From Liquidambar formosana (Eukaryota; Streptophyta; Magnoliopsida; Saxifragales; Altingiaceae): a stretch of 64,000 nucleotides of DNA. Positions 18,345 through 30,364 of this stretch are shown in pieces. The number at the start of each line of letters is the position of its first letter. The stretch's first letter is position 1. The stretch spans positions 38,840,790 to 38,904,789 of the forward strand of contig CM077826.1 in the NCBI GenBank assembly GCA_039720395.1. The letters are read 5' to 3'. The notes beneath the pieces were generated by a model. The model had not been told where the DNA came from and made no database searches. It was given only the letters and a program-made list of their open reading frames with translations. The position numbers were made by a program, and so were the translations under genes.

Positions 18345-20081
18345 TGAATGTATTCATCACTTGAATATATTCTTCCATTTCAAAAGTGTATTCACCCTTT
18401 GAATATACTCCTCAGTTTCAAATTCTTGATTTTCCATCCCACTTGGTTGAATATACTCATCACTTGAATATATTCTTCCATTTCAAAAGTGTATTCACTC
18501 TTTGAATATGCTTCTCAGTTTCAAATTCTCATTTTCTATCATACTTGGTTGAATATATTCATCACTTGAATATATTCTTCCATTTCAAAAGCATGTTCAC
18601 CCATTGAATATGCTTCCTAGTTTCAGATCCTCATTATCACTTACTTGGTAAAATATATTCATCGCTTGGGTATATTTCTCCATTTCAATGGTATATTCAT
18701 CACTCGAGTATACTTCTCAGATATTTTGTCACTTACTTGGTTAAGTATATCCATCGCTTGGGTATACTTCTCCATTTTAATGGTATGTTCATCACTTGAA
18801 CATACTTCTCAGATCATTTGTCACTTACTTGGTTAAGTATATCCATCACTTGGGTATATTTTTTCCATTTCAATGGTATACTCATCACTTGAGTATACTT
18901 CTCAGATATTTTGCCACTTACTTGGTTAAGTATATCCATCGCTTGGGTATATTTCTCCATTTCAATAGTATGTTCATCACTTGAACATACTTCTTAGATT
19001 ATTTGTCACTTACTTGGTTAAATATATTCATGACTAGAATATATTTCTCCATTTCAATGGTGTACTCATCACTTGAGTACACTTCTCAGATTATTCTCTA
19101 TCTTACTTGCTTAAGTATATCCATCGCTTGGATATATTTCTCTATTTCAATGGTATGTTTATCACTTAAACATACTTGTCACTTACTTGGTTAAGTATAT
19201 CCATCACTTGGATATATTTCTCTATTTCAATGGTATGTTTATCACTTAAACATACTTGTCACTTACTTGGTTAAGTATATTCGTGACTAAAATATATTTC
19301 TCCATTTCAATGGTGTACTCATCACTTGAGTACACTTCTCAGATTATTCTTATCTTACTTAGTTAAATATATCCGTCGTTTGGATATATTTCTCCATCTC
19401 AATGGTATGCTCATCACTTGAGTGTACTTCTCAGCTTACTTGGTTAAATATATCCATCACTTGGATACATTTCTCCATTTCAAAAGTATGTTCATCACTT
19501 GAACGTACTTCTCAGTCTTTTTCAATCATTAAGTATACTCATCACTTGAGTATATTTCTCAGCATCTTTTTCATCACTTGGTTAAATATGTTCGTGACCT
19601 GAATATATTTCTCCATTTCAAAAGTACACTCATCACTTGAATACACCTCTCGGATTATTCTTATCCTACTTGGTTAAAGATATCCATCGCTTGGATATAT
19701 TTCTCCATTTCAATGGTATGCTCACCACTTGAGTATACTTCTCAGATTTCATTCTCAGATTACTTGGTTAAATATATTCGTGACCTGAATATATTTCTCC
19801 ATTTCAGTGGTATACTCATCACTTGAGTATACTTCTCAGATATTTTGTCACTTACTTGGTTAAGTATATCCATCGCTTGGATATATTTCTCCATTTCAAA
19901 GGTATGTTCATCACTTGAATGTGCTTCTCAGATTTCATTCTCATCACTTGGTTAAATATATTCGTGACTAGAATATATCTTTCCATTTTAAAAGTATGTT
20001 CATTCGTAGTGGCTTGAATATGCTTCTCTTATCAATTCTCAACCCTCAGTGGTTTAAGTATACTCATGACTTGAGTACACT
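18345..20081 (+). repeat. 3' region hairpin array of Tat-A
   Basis: A tandem array with a repeat of about 92 bp, each holding two short hairpins with a TCACT or TCGCT loop. Stems differ along the array but stay self-complementary: TATACTCA/TGAGTATA, TATGTTCA/TGAACATA, TGTACTCA/TGAGTACA, TATGTTTA/TAAACATA, TATATCCA/TGGATATA. Spacers carry TTCTCCATTTCAA or TTCTCAGAT. Frames of about 62 codons inside it are repeat artefacts. Confidence 0.9.
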
Positions 20082-20203
20082 TCCTTATTTCAGTCTCAGG
20101 TTTTCAACCTCCCATCATTGTTGGTATCAGTGTGTGATTTCTCCGGGCTTCTTGGCAAAAATGGGTTGTTCTTTATCATTGGTTCACAAGTGTAACTTGT
20201 TCG

Positions 20204-20218
20204 CCAATGAGGGGCTTC
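20204..20218 (+). promoter_or_regulatory. polypurine tract of Tat-A
   Basis: AATGAGGGGCTTC ends at the first base of the 3' LTR. The core RRGGGGC followed by 3-4 bases and TG is also found next to LTRs D, F and E (minus strand), so the plus-strand primer site is conserved. Confidence 0.75.
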
Positions 20219-23007
20219 TGTCACACCCCATTTTTGCACCACCTTACTAGGGCTCATCATTTCATGCATGTTTTTGTTTTGTTTTTGAGTCTAGTCACTT
20301 GCATTAGGTTTTTAGGGTCACAAGGACAATGGATATGAATTTTGGTTCAAATTGGAGTTGATCTTGAGGAATAATAAGAGCTTTTATGACTTGAGGGGCA
20401 TATTCGTCTTTTAAGTCCCAAACTTTTCATTTGATCTTGGAATGATCTCCAAATTGTCAATTGGAGTTCATATGGATGCATAGGAGGTATTTCTAGGTTC
20501 AATTTGATAAGTCAATGGCTCGGGATTAAAATGGCTCAATACAGTTCAAGTTGGTCAATTGACCCTTCTTTGGGTTTGCTCTAATTGACTCTCAATTACC
20601 AACCAAATCTTTTCAAATTGACTTTAATTAGTCATCATTTTACTCCCAAAAGTGTTTCATGAAGTTCAATTTTGATGTGGCCCTGATGATGAGTTTAGTG
20701 TGGTTATTTACGGATTATCTTTGAAGAATTAGTGCGAATCACAGCATGAGATTTTTGGTTAAAATGAAAAGAAAATTATTTTATTAAATTAGCCATTTTT
20801 ATCATGACACTAACACATGTACGTATGTGATGAGTGTGTGTACACACATACGATACATGTGCATGCGTGTTAGCGGTCAGTCTCCCAATTTTTGTAAAAG
20901 ACAGTTTCCTTTTCCTATTCAGATTAGAAGTCTTTTATCATTATAAAATACCTTTTGATTATTCTCCAAGGAAACCTAGTCCAGGAAGGAAAGGGAAACT
21001 CCAGATTTCAGCTATAAATACTCTCTTAATGTCTTTAAACAAGGGAGAGAGGAGAAGAGGGTTTGGACGGAGTGAAATTCGTCATAATTCAGCAGCAGAT
21101 TTTCTGAAAACCAGCAGTCATATTTTAATCATAACTTTTTCATCCGAAGTCAGAATTTGATGAAATTGGTCTTGTTAGAAAGATAATTCAATTCTCTACA
21201 CCTTTATATTTCACAAGCTTTGTCCAAATCCAACGTTTTCATACCCAAAAACGCGATTGAAGTTGCTGCTGCTGCAAAGTGACGAGAATCACTTTTTCTT
21301 TTCTCTTGTTCTCTTTTTGTTTTCTATTTCTTTTCAAAGTTGAGTGAGTTTTGATCTCTTTGCTGTGATACCACTTTGACAAAGAGGAGGATTCGTGTTG
21401 GTTTGATTCACTCTAAAGACCTGAGGAGCCACGAACAATTACAAACACAAGGAAGGCCCTTCCTAAGGTATTCTCCTTCTCTATTCAAGCTTAAACTAGG
21501 TTCTCATATGGGTTAGGCCTATTGCATGTTAAAGGTAACTTTTTTATCATGTATTAACACTCTAGCTAGTTAATATACATGGAATATCTATTTTTTATCT
21601 ACTGATTAGCATGCTTTAGGGCTGTCCTTTAGGTTTTTAATGCATAGTTGTGATTCTTGTGCTCCTGTTTGTCCTTGTGCTAGGATTAGTGTCATTGCAT
21701 GTTAGAGTTAGGATTTTCATCATGTTATATTGCTTTAGTTAGTTAATATGCATGATTTAATTTCTGTTTAGTTTGGTTTTAGCATGATTAAAGTATGTTT
21801 TGTATGTTTTTAAGCATATTTGTGAGTTTAGGGTTTTAGAGTCATTGTTTCGTGTTTGTTTTCATATAGCATGATAAAGTAGACTTTTTTATTTGGTTTT
21901 TCTTCGTGTTTGCTGTATATGTTTTTCATATGGAGTAAACATGATAGTTTTGCATGCATGTTAGTATGTTTTAGGGTTTTTATGCATGATATGGTTCTAG
22001 GAATATGTTAGGACTTATTATTGTTCGCTGTTTTTGCTATTGGCATGCTGAGTGGATGATTTTAGGTCATAATACTATTCTGTCCAGATTTGCATGTTAG
22101 TGTTTTTGCATGGTTTTGAGCACTTGTAAGGGTGCAAATAGGTGTGGTATTTGTCTCATGGCAAATAGGGCTGCTTATGTCTGAAATGGCTAAATGCTTG
22201 GAGCTAATTGCGCTCAGGTAAGTGGGTGTGAAGGTGCCCCAATTCACCTTTCTTCTTAACTCATTCTCTTCTCCCTATTTAGGGTTAATTTTTAATATGA
22301 TCCTATGGTTTAATTAGAGGTTTCCTTAACCAACAAAATTCTGGTTTTTATTAAAGTTTCCATTTTGTGGATTTCTTTCCTAAAATCAAACTTTCTATCA
22401 TATTCAACTCTTTTGATCAAATAAGGAAACCTAGGGTTTTTACCATAGGTTTGTATTAGGATTTAACCTTAGTTCTAATCGAACTACGTGGACTTTGATC
22501 CATGTATTTCGTTGCATGGTACGTAGGCGCTCTTCGTGAGGCTTAAGTCCGTTCTAGGATCCAAGCATCCTAGGTTTATTTATGTTTTCTTTTCTTCTTT
22601 TTATTTTCTGTTTTTATTTGCTTATTATGCATGGATGGATGAATGAAATATATGATATGCATGCAATTCTTGTGATGATATACTTGCTGATTTTTGTATG
22701 GAAAGACTTTAATTTAGCCCAAATGAACTGAGAGACCGAAAGCGTGACATGGGTGCCTATAGGCTTTGCCTAGAACCTTCCCATGTCATAACTTAGCCTC
22801 CGAATCCCCGATTTCTTTGGTTTTCAAAAGATTGGTTTTTGCCTTTCCTTTTTTTTATGGAATCATTCAAATTGTTTTCCTAAAACAACCTGATTTTTAG
22901 GGTTTTCCTTGTTTCCTTTAAAAAATAAGGTGGCGACTCCTTTCCTTTTTCTTTTTCAAACCCACTTTCTTTTCAATCCCTCGTGGGCCCAATTTCCGGG
23001 GTTCACA
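20219..23007 (+). repeat. 3' LTR of Tat-A
   Basis: Same length as the 5' LTR; I counted about 18 substitutions by eye and no gaps. It contains the same TATA box (21013-21020), hairpins (22481-22528, 22745-22788) and primer-like 10-mer (22931-22940). Followed by the duplication CCAAT at 23008-23012. Confidence 0.95.
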
Positions 23008-23012
23008 CCAAT

Positions 23013-23434
23013 ATATCAAAATCTCATTTCCAAGTTTTAGTACAAAATCCGTCGCCCGACAGATTTTCCTAAAACAAACATGTGAGGAAACTAATCCAAA
23101 CATGCTAATAAAATCCCATAAAATCACCAATGTCTTATAATATTATAAACTCCCATTACCGCCAAAAATTATCCTTTAAAACGAAGATTTACGAAAATTC
23201 ACTTTTTCCCCATACTTAGCCAAATTTCAGCAGCTTAAACCCTTAAGTTGCAAATAAGGCTAAACGCACCCGAAAGATACTCAATGCATAAAACAAGCAT
23301 CAAAACACATCCAACATCATAATATTATACACATGCATTACCCATGCATGAAGTCATTCGAAAAATCAAGGGATTAGCTACGTTAACCATAAATTAAACC
23401 CTTAATACCCTGTTTAAAAGTTACGGGTATTACA
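23013..23434 (-). mobile_element. solo LTR B1, second segment
   Basis: Remainder of LTR B1 beyond the Tat-A insertion. It matches the end of B2 (about 50760-51179), ends in ACGGGTATTACA, and is followed by the duplication GGTCA at 23435-23439. Confidence 0.85.
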
Positions 23435-23439
23435 GGTCA

Positions 23440-23651
23440 AATGAAAAGTTTGTGACCTAAAAGACAATTATGCCCCTCAAATCACAAAAGCTCTTGTTAT
23501 CGTTCAAGATTAACTCCGAATTGAACCAAAATTCATATCCATTATCCTTGTGACTTTAAAAAACTAATACAAGTGACTAGACTCAAAAACAAAAGAAAAA
23601 CATGCATGAAATGACGAGCCTTAATAAAGTGATGCAAAAATGGGGTGTGAT
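23440..23651 (-). mobile_element. solo LTR A', 5' end segment
   Basis: The head of LTR A' on the minus strand: it aligns with the first 200-plus bases of the Tat-A LTR read from 5687. Followed by the GGTTT duplication at 23652-23656. Confidence 0.85.
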
Positions 23652-24303
23652 AGGTTTCCTAAGATCCACAAGAACACAAACTCTAGCAAAAACACATTTG
23701 TCCAAGATAAGAGAAGCTTCATCAATCTTTAAGACTGTTCCTATATCATTAAGAATTTTTTTGAAGACAAATTTTTACACACATTTCAATTGGAACAGCT
23801 GGAATGCGTATCCAGAGAGGGGAATGAGTTACCTGCACCATTAACGAGTTAAAATCTGGTATCCATTTTTCTAGCATAAAAACTTGATGTTCTATATACC
23901 AAGGTCATTTTTGCCAGACAAATTTGTAATCAGCATCATTCATAAACTAGACTAAGAAGAAATCATTACCTATAGGAGTGAAAATTACATCTCTTTTGAC
24001 CTCGTGCCAATTCCTCATCATGTTGGCCGTTACAACCTTTAATGGGACAACTTCCCTAAAAACTTTCCTGATCAAACTAAGAATTTTTAGATCATCGCTG
24101 ATATTAAGATCTTCATCTACAATTTCTGGAATAGCTGGATCATTATTCACTGTAAACTTGGGATTGTTGATTGTAGTAGCTTCAATGCAAGATGGAGCCG
24201 CTTCATGCGGGTCCAAATGGGAATTGTTACCCTGAAAGGAATGAGTGATCAATTTCTGGAAGTCTATAGTCTTCGTCTCCAAGATCACCAAGTGAACTTG
24301 CAA
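23652..24303 (-). pseudogene. LINE ORF1-like protein, N-terminal half (DUF4283)
   Basis: The minus-strand frame 24303-23947 gives a DUF4283-like start, with DLKILSLIRKVFREVVP and then MRNWHEVKRDVIFTPIGND. Beyond its stop the same reading continues with the family's WIRIPAVPIEM-type segment. It contains two in-frame stops and one frameshift before 23657, where it meets LTR A'. The C-terminal half with the zinc knuckle is at 469-1233. DUF4283 proteins of this type are ORF1 of plant LINEs. Not functional. Confidence 0.75.
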
Positions 24304-24844
24304 GAAAAATAGTTTAAAGTAAGCAAACCAATAAATAAGAGGCTGAGAATTTAAAAAGCCAAAGGAAAATGAATAAAATATAATAGATCATATATGTCTT
24401 CGAAAAAATGTTGAGCAATCTCGATTATCGTTTAACGTAGTTTGCCATTGCTTCCATCTAATCTCCAGAGTCACCATTGGTTTATCTTTTGGTTCGATAA
24501 GAGTGCAAAGACTGTAATGGGTAGATGTAATGATCACACTACGACCACTTCATTCCAAGTCTAATGCTACAATTTCTCCTGCGAAAACCCTGCTTTATGT
24601 GCCAATATCTACTAATCATCCAAAGTAATTGCCTTTTTTGCTGATTTCCACCGTCGAAATTCCATAAAAAGCCGATTAGAATCCCAAAGACCACTAGTAC
24701 CTTCAACGTGACCTGAGGGAGAGTTCTCTTCATTTGAGTTCATATATCTCTGTTCGGCTTATTGGAGTTTCTTTCCTAAATAATGTTATTTTAATAAATT
24801 ATTCTTACATTAGATTAGGTTAGTTACAATTTTTTTTCTAGAAG
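24304..24844. other. no supported gene (5' side of LINE-like pseudogene)
   Basis: A 64-codon minus frame at 24539-24733 matches nothing I know. It could be the leader of the LINE-like unit. Confidence 0.4.
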
Positions 24845-25698
24845 AAGCTATTTCCACAGCCTTTTTAACTTCATCCACAACCCTCTTAATGGTCCTGTTG
24901 ACATTTGAATTATTTTTACACAAAAAACTCAACTAATCCCATAATACCCAATTTACTTTTACTACATATCTCTCAATGCACTTTCACATGTTCAGCCTTC
25001 CTCGTCTAAATTCCCATGTTGCTCCCTTCACAAGTGGAGCACAAACTAAAACTACTACTGCATAAAAGGCCATTGCTATAGGATCACGTGCGACATCTGA
25101 TTGCTCAACACTTGGGATAGTAATAGGTGTAGATGGAAGAATAGGCAACAAATACAAGTTGACTTGCGAGACTCGGTTAACCAAGGGAAAATTCAAGTTG
25201 ACTTGTAAGACTCGGTTAGCCAAGGGAAACATGAGGCCTAAGCCAACATAAAAATGCCACTTCCCTTCAAGCCTAAACCTGAACCAGACAGATGGAAGAC
25301 GATGGAAACTTGCATGGCAGTGAAAGAGGATTGCAATACAAGTGAAATCTTCAGCCAAGTTTGTCAAGAGGCTGTACAAAGCATGCCCTTTATATGTAAG
25401 GACTCCTTTCTAAAACCCACAGTGTGAGTTAGGAATGGAATTATCCAAGATCCTACTAACCAAAATGAGGCAATCCAAGGGAGTATAACCTACATAACCA
25501 AACATTAGTAGTTTACTACCCTTGTGTGATGCTATTTCCACATAATTTTGGCTGCGGGTGTGGAAATGCATTAGGAAATATTTAATTTAAATAAGGGTAA
25601 ATTGGGTATTATAGGATTATTTGAGCCTTTTGTGCAAAAGTAACTCAAAAGTCAACAAAATCATTAAAAAGGCTGTGGATGAAGCCAAAAAGGCTGTG
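24845..25698. mobile_element. inverted-repeat DNA element, possibly MULE-like
   Basis: Terminal inverted repeats of about 115 bp: 24845-24960 reads like the complement of 25595-25698, both starting AAGCTATTTCCACAGCC and both containing AATACCCAATTTAC. Long inverted repeats suggest a Mutator-like or foldback element. The 635-bp interior has a 131-codon minus frame (24984-25379) of unknown identity, perhaps a captured fragment. The T-rich flanks hide any target duplication. Confidence 0.65.
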
Positions 25699-26388
25699 GA
25701 AATAGCTTTTCCCTTTTTTTTTTCTCCTCATAAGTCTTTGTACACCTTGTCAATATGCCACATGGGTATAATGGGTCCCCACGATAACGTACATTAACTT
25801 AAAACCATAAAACCGTCAATACAGCTGATGGTTTTATTCTTAAAAATCAGCAGTGGTGGAAACAACGAGTGGTGTGTATAGTGAAAGGGGGACAAAGAGG
25901 GTGAGTAGCTGGAAGAACAAAAGGAAAAAATAAATGGGAATTTTGGTGGAATCCCCTATGTATGAGTCCTTTTATAATAGGCCGTATAAAAGAAACAGTT
26001 TTGTCAAAACACCTTTTAACCATATACAAACAAAATTGCCCCTAATTTTCAATTTGAATAGATTTTTAACGATGCCATCCTACTATTAAGGCCGAAAATC
26101 AGGGATTTAATATCCATTTTTTCTAGCGACGCATATGGATGAGAATCCCTCATATCGACGGAAAGTCTGAGAAAATCTGAAAAACCAAAATTTTCTTCTC
26201 CAATGGCAACTGGACCTTCTCCGACCACCGTCCCACCATGGTTGTCATCTTCTTCTTCATAGCTTTATCTCTTTCTCTCTCTCCCTCTCTCTCTCTCTTG
26301 CTGCCACCTTTCTTCTTCTTCTTCTTCTTTTCTCATTTTTTTTTTCTTCTTCTTTCCCACAAGATCTATTGCTAGGGCCAAAAAAGAT
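25699..26388. other. no supported gene; CT-rich tract
   Basis: Contains a CT/CTT-rich low-complexity run at about 26268-26345 and one arm (25876-25901) of a 26-bp inverted repeat whose partner is at 28688-28713. Nothing coding is supported. Confidence 0.5.
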
Positions 26389-26855
26389 GAATTCCAAGGT
26401 ATACATATTCAAAGCAGTAATTTAGACATTAGTATCATACTCTTTAGTGAAACAAAAATATGATAACAGATACGTACCAACACAAAATGTTAGTTGCACA
26501 TAACAGTATACTATTCCATATTAAAAAAAACATAACTACAATTACACTGTTACCAAAATATAGTGTGCAACAGTATCAACATACTGTTAGAATATGAATT
26601 CTAACATTGGGTTACAGTATCATCATACTATTTGAAACAAAAATATGAATTCCAAAGTATACATACTCAAAATAGTACTATAGATAGTAACATGATACTT
26701 TTAGCGTAACAAAAACATGCTATCATGTACATACTAACTCGAAAATATTAGTTGCACAGTAACAGTGTATTGTTTCATATTAAAAAAATACAACTACAAT
26801 TATATTGTTACAAAAAATAGTGTGCAACAATAACAATGTACTATTGGAATAAGAA
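26389..26855. repeat. 257-bp tandem duplication
   Basis: Two diverged copies of an AT-rich unit start at GAATTCCAA, at 26389 and 26646. Both contain TTAGTTGCACA, CATATTAAAAAAA and TAGTGTGCAACA in the same order. The second copy ends near 26855. Confidence 0.75.
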
Positions 26856-26934
26856 AAATAGTCAATAAGTTTTCTAGAACCAATCATACACCCCAAAAAT
26901 GAAACATATTTGAAGTTGTAAACAAAGACACACG

Positions 26935-26937
<3 letters not shown>

Positions 26938-26974
<37 letters not shown>
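26938..26974. repeat. (AC)n microsatellite
   Basis: About 18 uninterrupted AC units. Confidence 0.95.
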
Positions 26975-26978
<4 letters not shown>

Positions 26979-27003
26979 AGTAGATATGGAGTTTGGAGAT
27001 AAA

Positions 27004-27043
27004 AAGAAGAAGAAGAAGAAGAAGAAGAAGAAGAAGAAGAAGA
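27004..27043. repeat. (GAA)n microsatellite
   Basis: About 13 uninterrupted AGA/GAA triplets. Frames across it are low-complexity artefacts. Confidence 0.95.
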
Positions 27044-28839
27044 CAATGACATCTATGGCAGGACAGTGGTCGGAGAAGGTTCGATCGCCGTTAGAGAAGA
27101 AGGTTTCGTTTTTCAGAAAAAGAACAAATCTGAAGTTGGAAGAAGGTGTCGCCGTCGGAAAAACCCTATGAAAGCCACAGGAGAAGCTCCTGCATGTTCC
27201 TAAAAAAAAGAAAAAAAAGGAGCTCAGCGGGAGGGAGAAGGTATATCTAGGGGAAGAGGAAGGAGAAGGAGATGGGGAAGGAGATGTGGGATGAGAGATG
27301 TTGCAGATGAAAACCCAAAAAAGGGAAAAAAAATGGAGATATTGATGGGAAGGAAAAGTAGATCGTGGGGAGAGCATAAATCATGGGGAGGTACTATTGG
27401 AATTAAAAAAAAAAAAAAAGATTTCCTTATGCAAAAAGAATCTTTTAAAAAAGGGGATATGGAGTTAAAAACTCTTATAGTGGGGTTTTGGTTAAAAGTA
27501 GTCCCCTAATAGCGGTAATTGCAAATTTCCTCAAAATAAAAATAAAAAAACACAACGAAGAATAGTGGGTCGTATTCCAATTATGATCTGGGTCTAAAAC
27601 TAAAGGTGGGTCTTATTATAGAATGACGAGTTCAAATGGCGGCTCGGTAACACTTTTTCTCTGTAAAGATGTCTTGGCCAGCGATGTTTTCATTTAGATC
27701 TAAAGTAGGTGGATTGAAAGGAATAATGGTATTGATGACAAAAAATCGCCAACAATCAAGATCTGCATATCCTCACTTCCTCTTCGACTATACCTACAAA
27801 ATAAAGCTCAAGCGCCCAGTAGGTCACCGATAGGAGCCCTTCCAATGCTTAAGTCAGTGATCAGAAAGTAAACGTGGAATCTAGAATGTGAGTGCAGCAT
27901 ACTTTGTATAGTATGGAGCTCCTTATTTGTAGTTGCTCCTAATTAGATTAGAAAGGTAGAGTCTTAGTAGGACTTGTTATTTGAGATAGAGTTGAACTCA
28001 AATTGATAACATCAATCCTTTCATTTGGGAATAGATAATTGTATAATTAAAATATTGCTTTATTTCGAGTCCACGTGTCATCCCTATAATGGGTGATATT
28101 TTCCCCCACCATTGTTGTGTTGGCTATTTTTTGTCATCAACAAATGGGATATGTCATCGTTAAGGAACTAGAAATGGGATCTGCTTCAAAATCCAAATCT
28201 ATTAGATATATAGCTTATCCTTTCTTTAAAACCCTAGATCTAGTCTAAAGGGGATTGTTTCGGCGACAACAATATGGCCAAGAACCCATGGCTGACTACC
28301 CCTATACCTAAAATTACTGCTGACGTGGCCAAAAACGTATACCCACATCACCTTACATCTCTATGTTTTTCCACAATAATTAAGGTTAGCAGGGAGAACC
28401 TATGACCAACTCTTGCTGCACAGGAAAAAAATGGAATAACAAGAAGCCACATCCCCTATTTGTAGACCTTAGATCTAAACACAAAAATCCATGATTGTTG
28501 TCGATGACAAAATGTGCTTTACCGGCATGTTTGTTGCCAATGAAGAAAATTGACGAATGCCGGTGATGACGAATAGTGGGAGGTTTATCAACAGTGGGGG
28601 TTAGGGTTTCACATCGATAGGGGAGATAGGAAGTAGATTTAATGTGCTTTATTGGCATATCCCATTGTTGAGTTCTTCCACTCACCTCCCTCTTTGTCCC
28701 CCTTTCACTATACCTATCCATTCTTTATTCGGGGCTTTTGCCACAAGTCCATATTATAAAACTTATGAAAGCATAAGGACACAAGAGATTCTTATGCAGG
28801 TATAAGTACACCTTAAATTATTTTCGACCAAAATACCTT
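27044..28839. other. no supported gene; short inverted repeats
   Basis: A purine-rich segment is followed by unclassified DNA. TTGATGACAAAAAAT at 27732 recurs inverted at about 28122-28144 (22 of 23 bases over the longer match), a possible small inverted-repeat element of about 410 bp. A 111-codon minus frame (28386-28721) has no recognisable domain. Confidence 0.4.
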
Positions 28840-29324
28840 TGTTATTTTCTACTAAGGGCATATCTGAGATTTTGATGATAACAAAGGATCAATGTCAGTA
28901 CTAATAGTTTAAATGTCAAGTAAATGATCAAAACTAGGTACTCAAGCTCAAATCAACTCAAGCATAAGCTTAAGGATACAATCATCTTTAATTTCAAGAG
29001 TTGTAAGGGTTGTGTGAACCCTAATGAGACAAGAGTGTTTTGTTTTAGAAGAGAGCTTCTCTTTGTAAAGGTCTAATCTCCACCCTTGAAGGAGATTGTG
29101 ATAGTGGATTGAGGAACCCTCAACTGGAGCTCTTGAGGCGAGGACATAGGGGAGAGGGCTGAACCTCATTAAATCTTGTGTTTGCATTCTCTTACTCATT
29201 CTCATTATTGCTTATTGTTGAATTTTCTCTTATTTGCAATAATCTGAATTTTAGTTTGTTATCATAGTTTTATTTGGCTATAAACCCTATTCACCCCCTC
29301 TAGAGTTGTATACTTGGGATAACA
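28840..29324 (+). repeat. 5' LTR of C1 with internal deletion
   Basis: Its ends match the 3' LTR, but the segment equivalent to about 35505-36245 is gone. That segment includes the palindrome cluster and the TATA-like box. A small hairpin (CTCC/GGAG stem) is at 29075-29097. Confidence 0.85.
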
Positions 29325-29326
29325 AT

Positions 29327-29338
29327 TGGTATCAGAGC
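29327..29338 (+). promoter_or_regulatory. primer-binding site, initiator tRNA-Met
   Basis: TGGTATCAGAGC, two bases after the LTR, is the classic plant copia primer site complementary to initiator tRNA-Met. Confidence 0.92.
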
Positions 29339-29380
29339 TTAACCTCTAATATTTGACATATTTGTCTTACGAGGAACGAT

Positions 29381-30290
29381 ATGGCAAACTATAGTGGTAA
29401 TGGATTCACCGAAAGATAATCGTTCAATAGACCACCTCTTTTAATGGAAATGCTTCTTTGGTCCCTACTAAAGTGGTAGATGGTGTTTTACTTCCTAAAG
29501 TTCCACAAGAATACACTAGTGCTGATCACAAGTCACTTGAACTAAATTCTAAGGCCATTGGTTTATTATATTGTGCTTTAACTAATGATGAATTTAGCAA
29601 AATCTCTAGGTGCATTAGCGCCAAAGAGATATGGGATACTTTAGAGGTCACCTAAGAAGAAACCTCTCAAGTAAAAGAAGTAAAGATTAATATGCTTGTT
29701 TGTGAATATGAATTATTCCAAATGAAAAAGGATGAATTATAAATCCTTTGAATTCTTTTGGCAAAATCTATACAAACTCTGAATTGGTGAGAAAAATTCT
29801 TAGGAGCTTGCCTAAAGAATGGGATACATTCACAACGACTGTGCTTTAATCGAAAGAACTTGGCTCAATGACTCTAAGTGACCTTGATGGAAATCTGGTT
29901 ACTAAGAATTTGTGTTCAAAGCATGTGAAGTAAGTGAAAGCAAGCCTTTCAAAGGCTTGGCATTCAAAGCTTCACATGATGAAGAAGAACCATCAAATGA
30001 AGAATGTGAAAATGAGGAAGATGAAGATATAGCTTTCATATCTCAAAAGCTCAAGAAGTTCTTTATTAGGAGAAATCAAGGAAGAAGAGTCAACAAGGGT
30101 GACTTATCCAAAAGAGCTTCAAATAGAGGGGAGACCTCTAATAGAGAACCTCAAGTATGTTTTAAATGCAAGAAACCCAGACACATCAAGATGAATTATC
30201 CTCAACTCAATAATAATTACAATAAGACAAGCCACAACAACAACTTTAAGGACAATAGCAAGTTCAAGAAGAAGGCTTTCACCGTCACTT
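29381..30290 (+). pseudogene. C1 gag
   Basis: From ATG 29381. Recognisable pieces are at 29458-29655 and 29912-30292. The zinc knuckle at about 30161-30205 reads CFKCKKPRHIKMNYP: the last Cys is replaced by Tyr. Interrupted by several stops and frame changes. Confidence 0.85.
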
Positions 30291-30364
30291 AGGATGATGA
30301 AGCAAATAGTGATGAAGATGATGAGGAGATTTCTTATGATTAAGAGGTTCCAAATTTTTGTCTC

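Larger units (their letters stand above)
5687..23007 (+). mobile_element. Tat-A: complete Ty3/gypsy Tat-lineage retrotransposon
   Basis: This is a 17.3-kb element with two 2,789-bp LTRs, a 5-bp target duplication, a tRNA-Arg primer site, gag-protease, a G-patch ORF, RT-RNase H-second RNase H-integrase, an antisense mobile-domain ORF, a hairpin array and a polypurine tract. The second RNase H, G-patch ORF and antisense ORF are hallmarks of the Tat (Ogre/Retand-like) lineage. By eye the two LTRs differ at about 18 positions with no length change, so insertion is recent. The long gag-protease and pol frames are open. Autonomy is doubtful because of the frame change between protease and G-patch ORF; transcription and movement cannot be judged. 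Confidence 0.95.

Noticed and set aside
18645..19602. Series of 62-66-codon plus-strand frames with similar sequence
   Set aside because: All are readings through the hairpin array; repeat periodicity explains them.
18345..20081. CRISPR-like repeat-spacer pattern
   Set aside because: Plant DNA, imperfect units of about 92 bp with self-complementary halves and no unique spacers; it is a retrotransposon 3' array.
26874..27377. 167-codon minus frame with Ser-rich and Cys/Val-rich runs
   Set aside because: Product of the (GAA)n and (AC)n microsatellites.
28386..28721. 111-codon minus frame as a host gene
   Set aside because: No recognisable domain, no promoter or splice signals I could defend.
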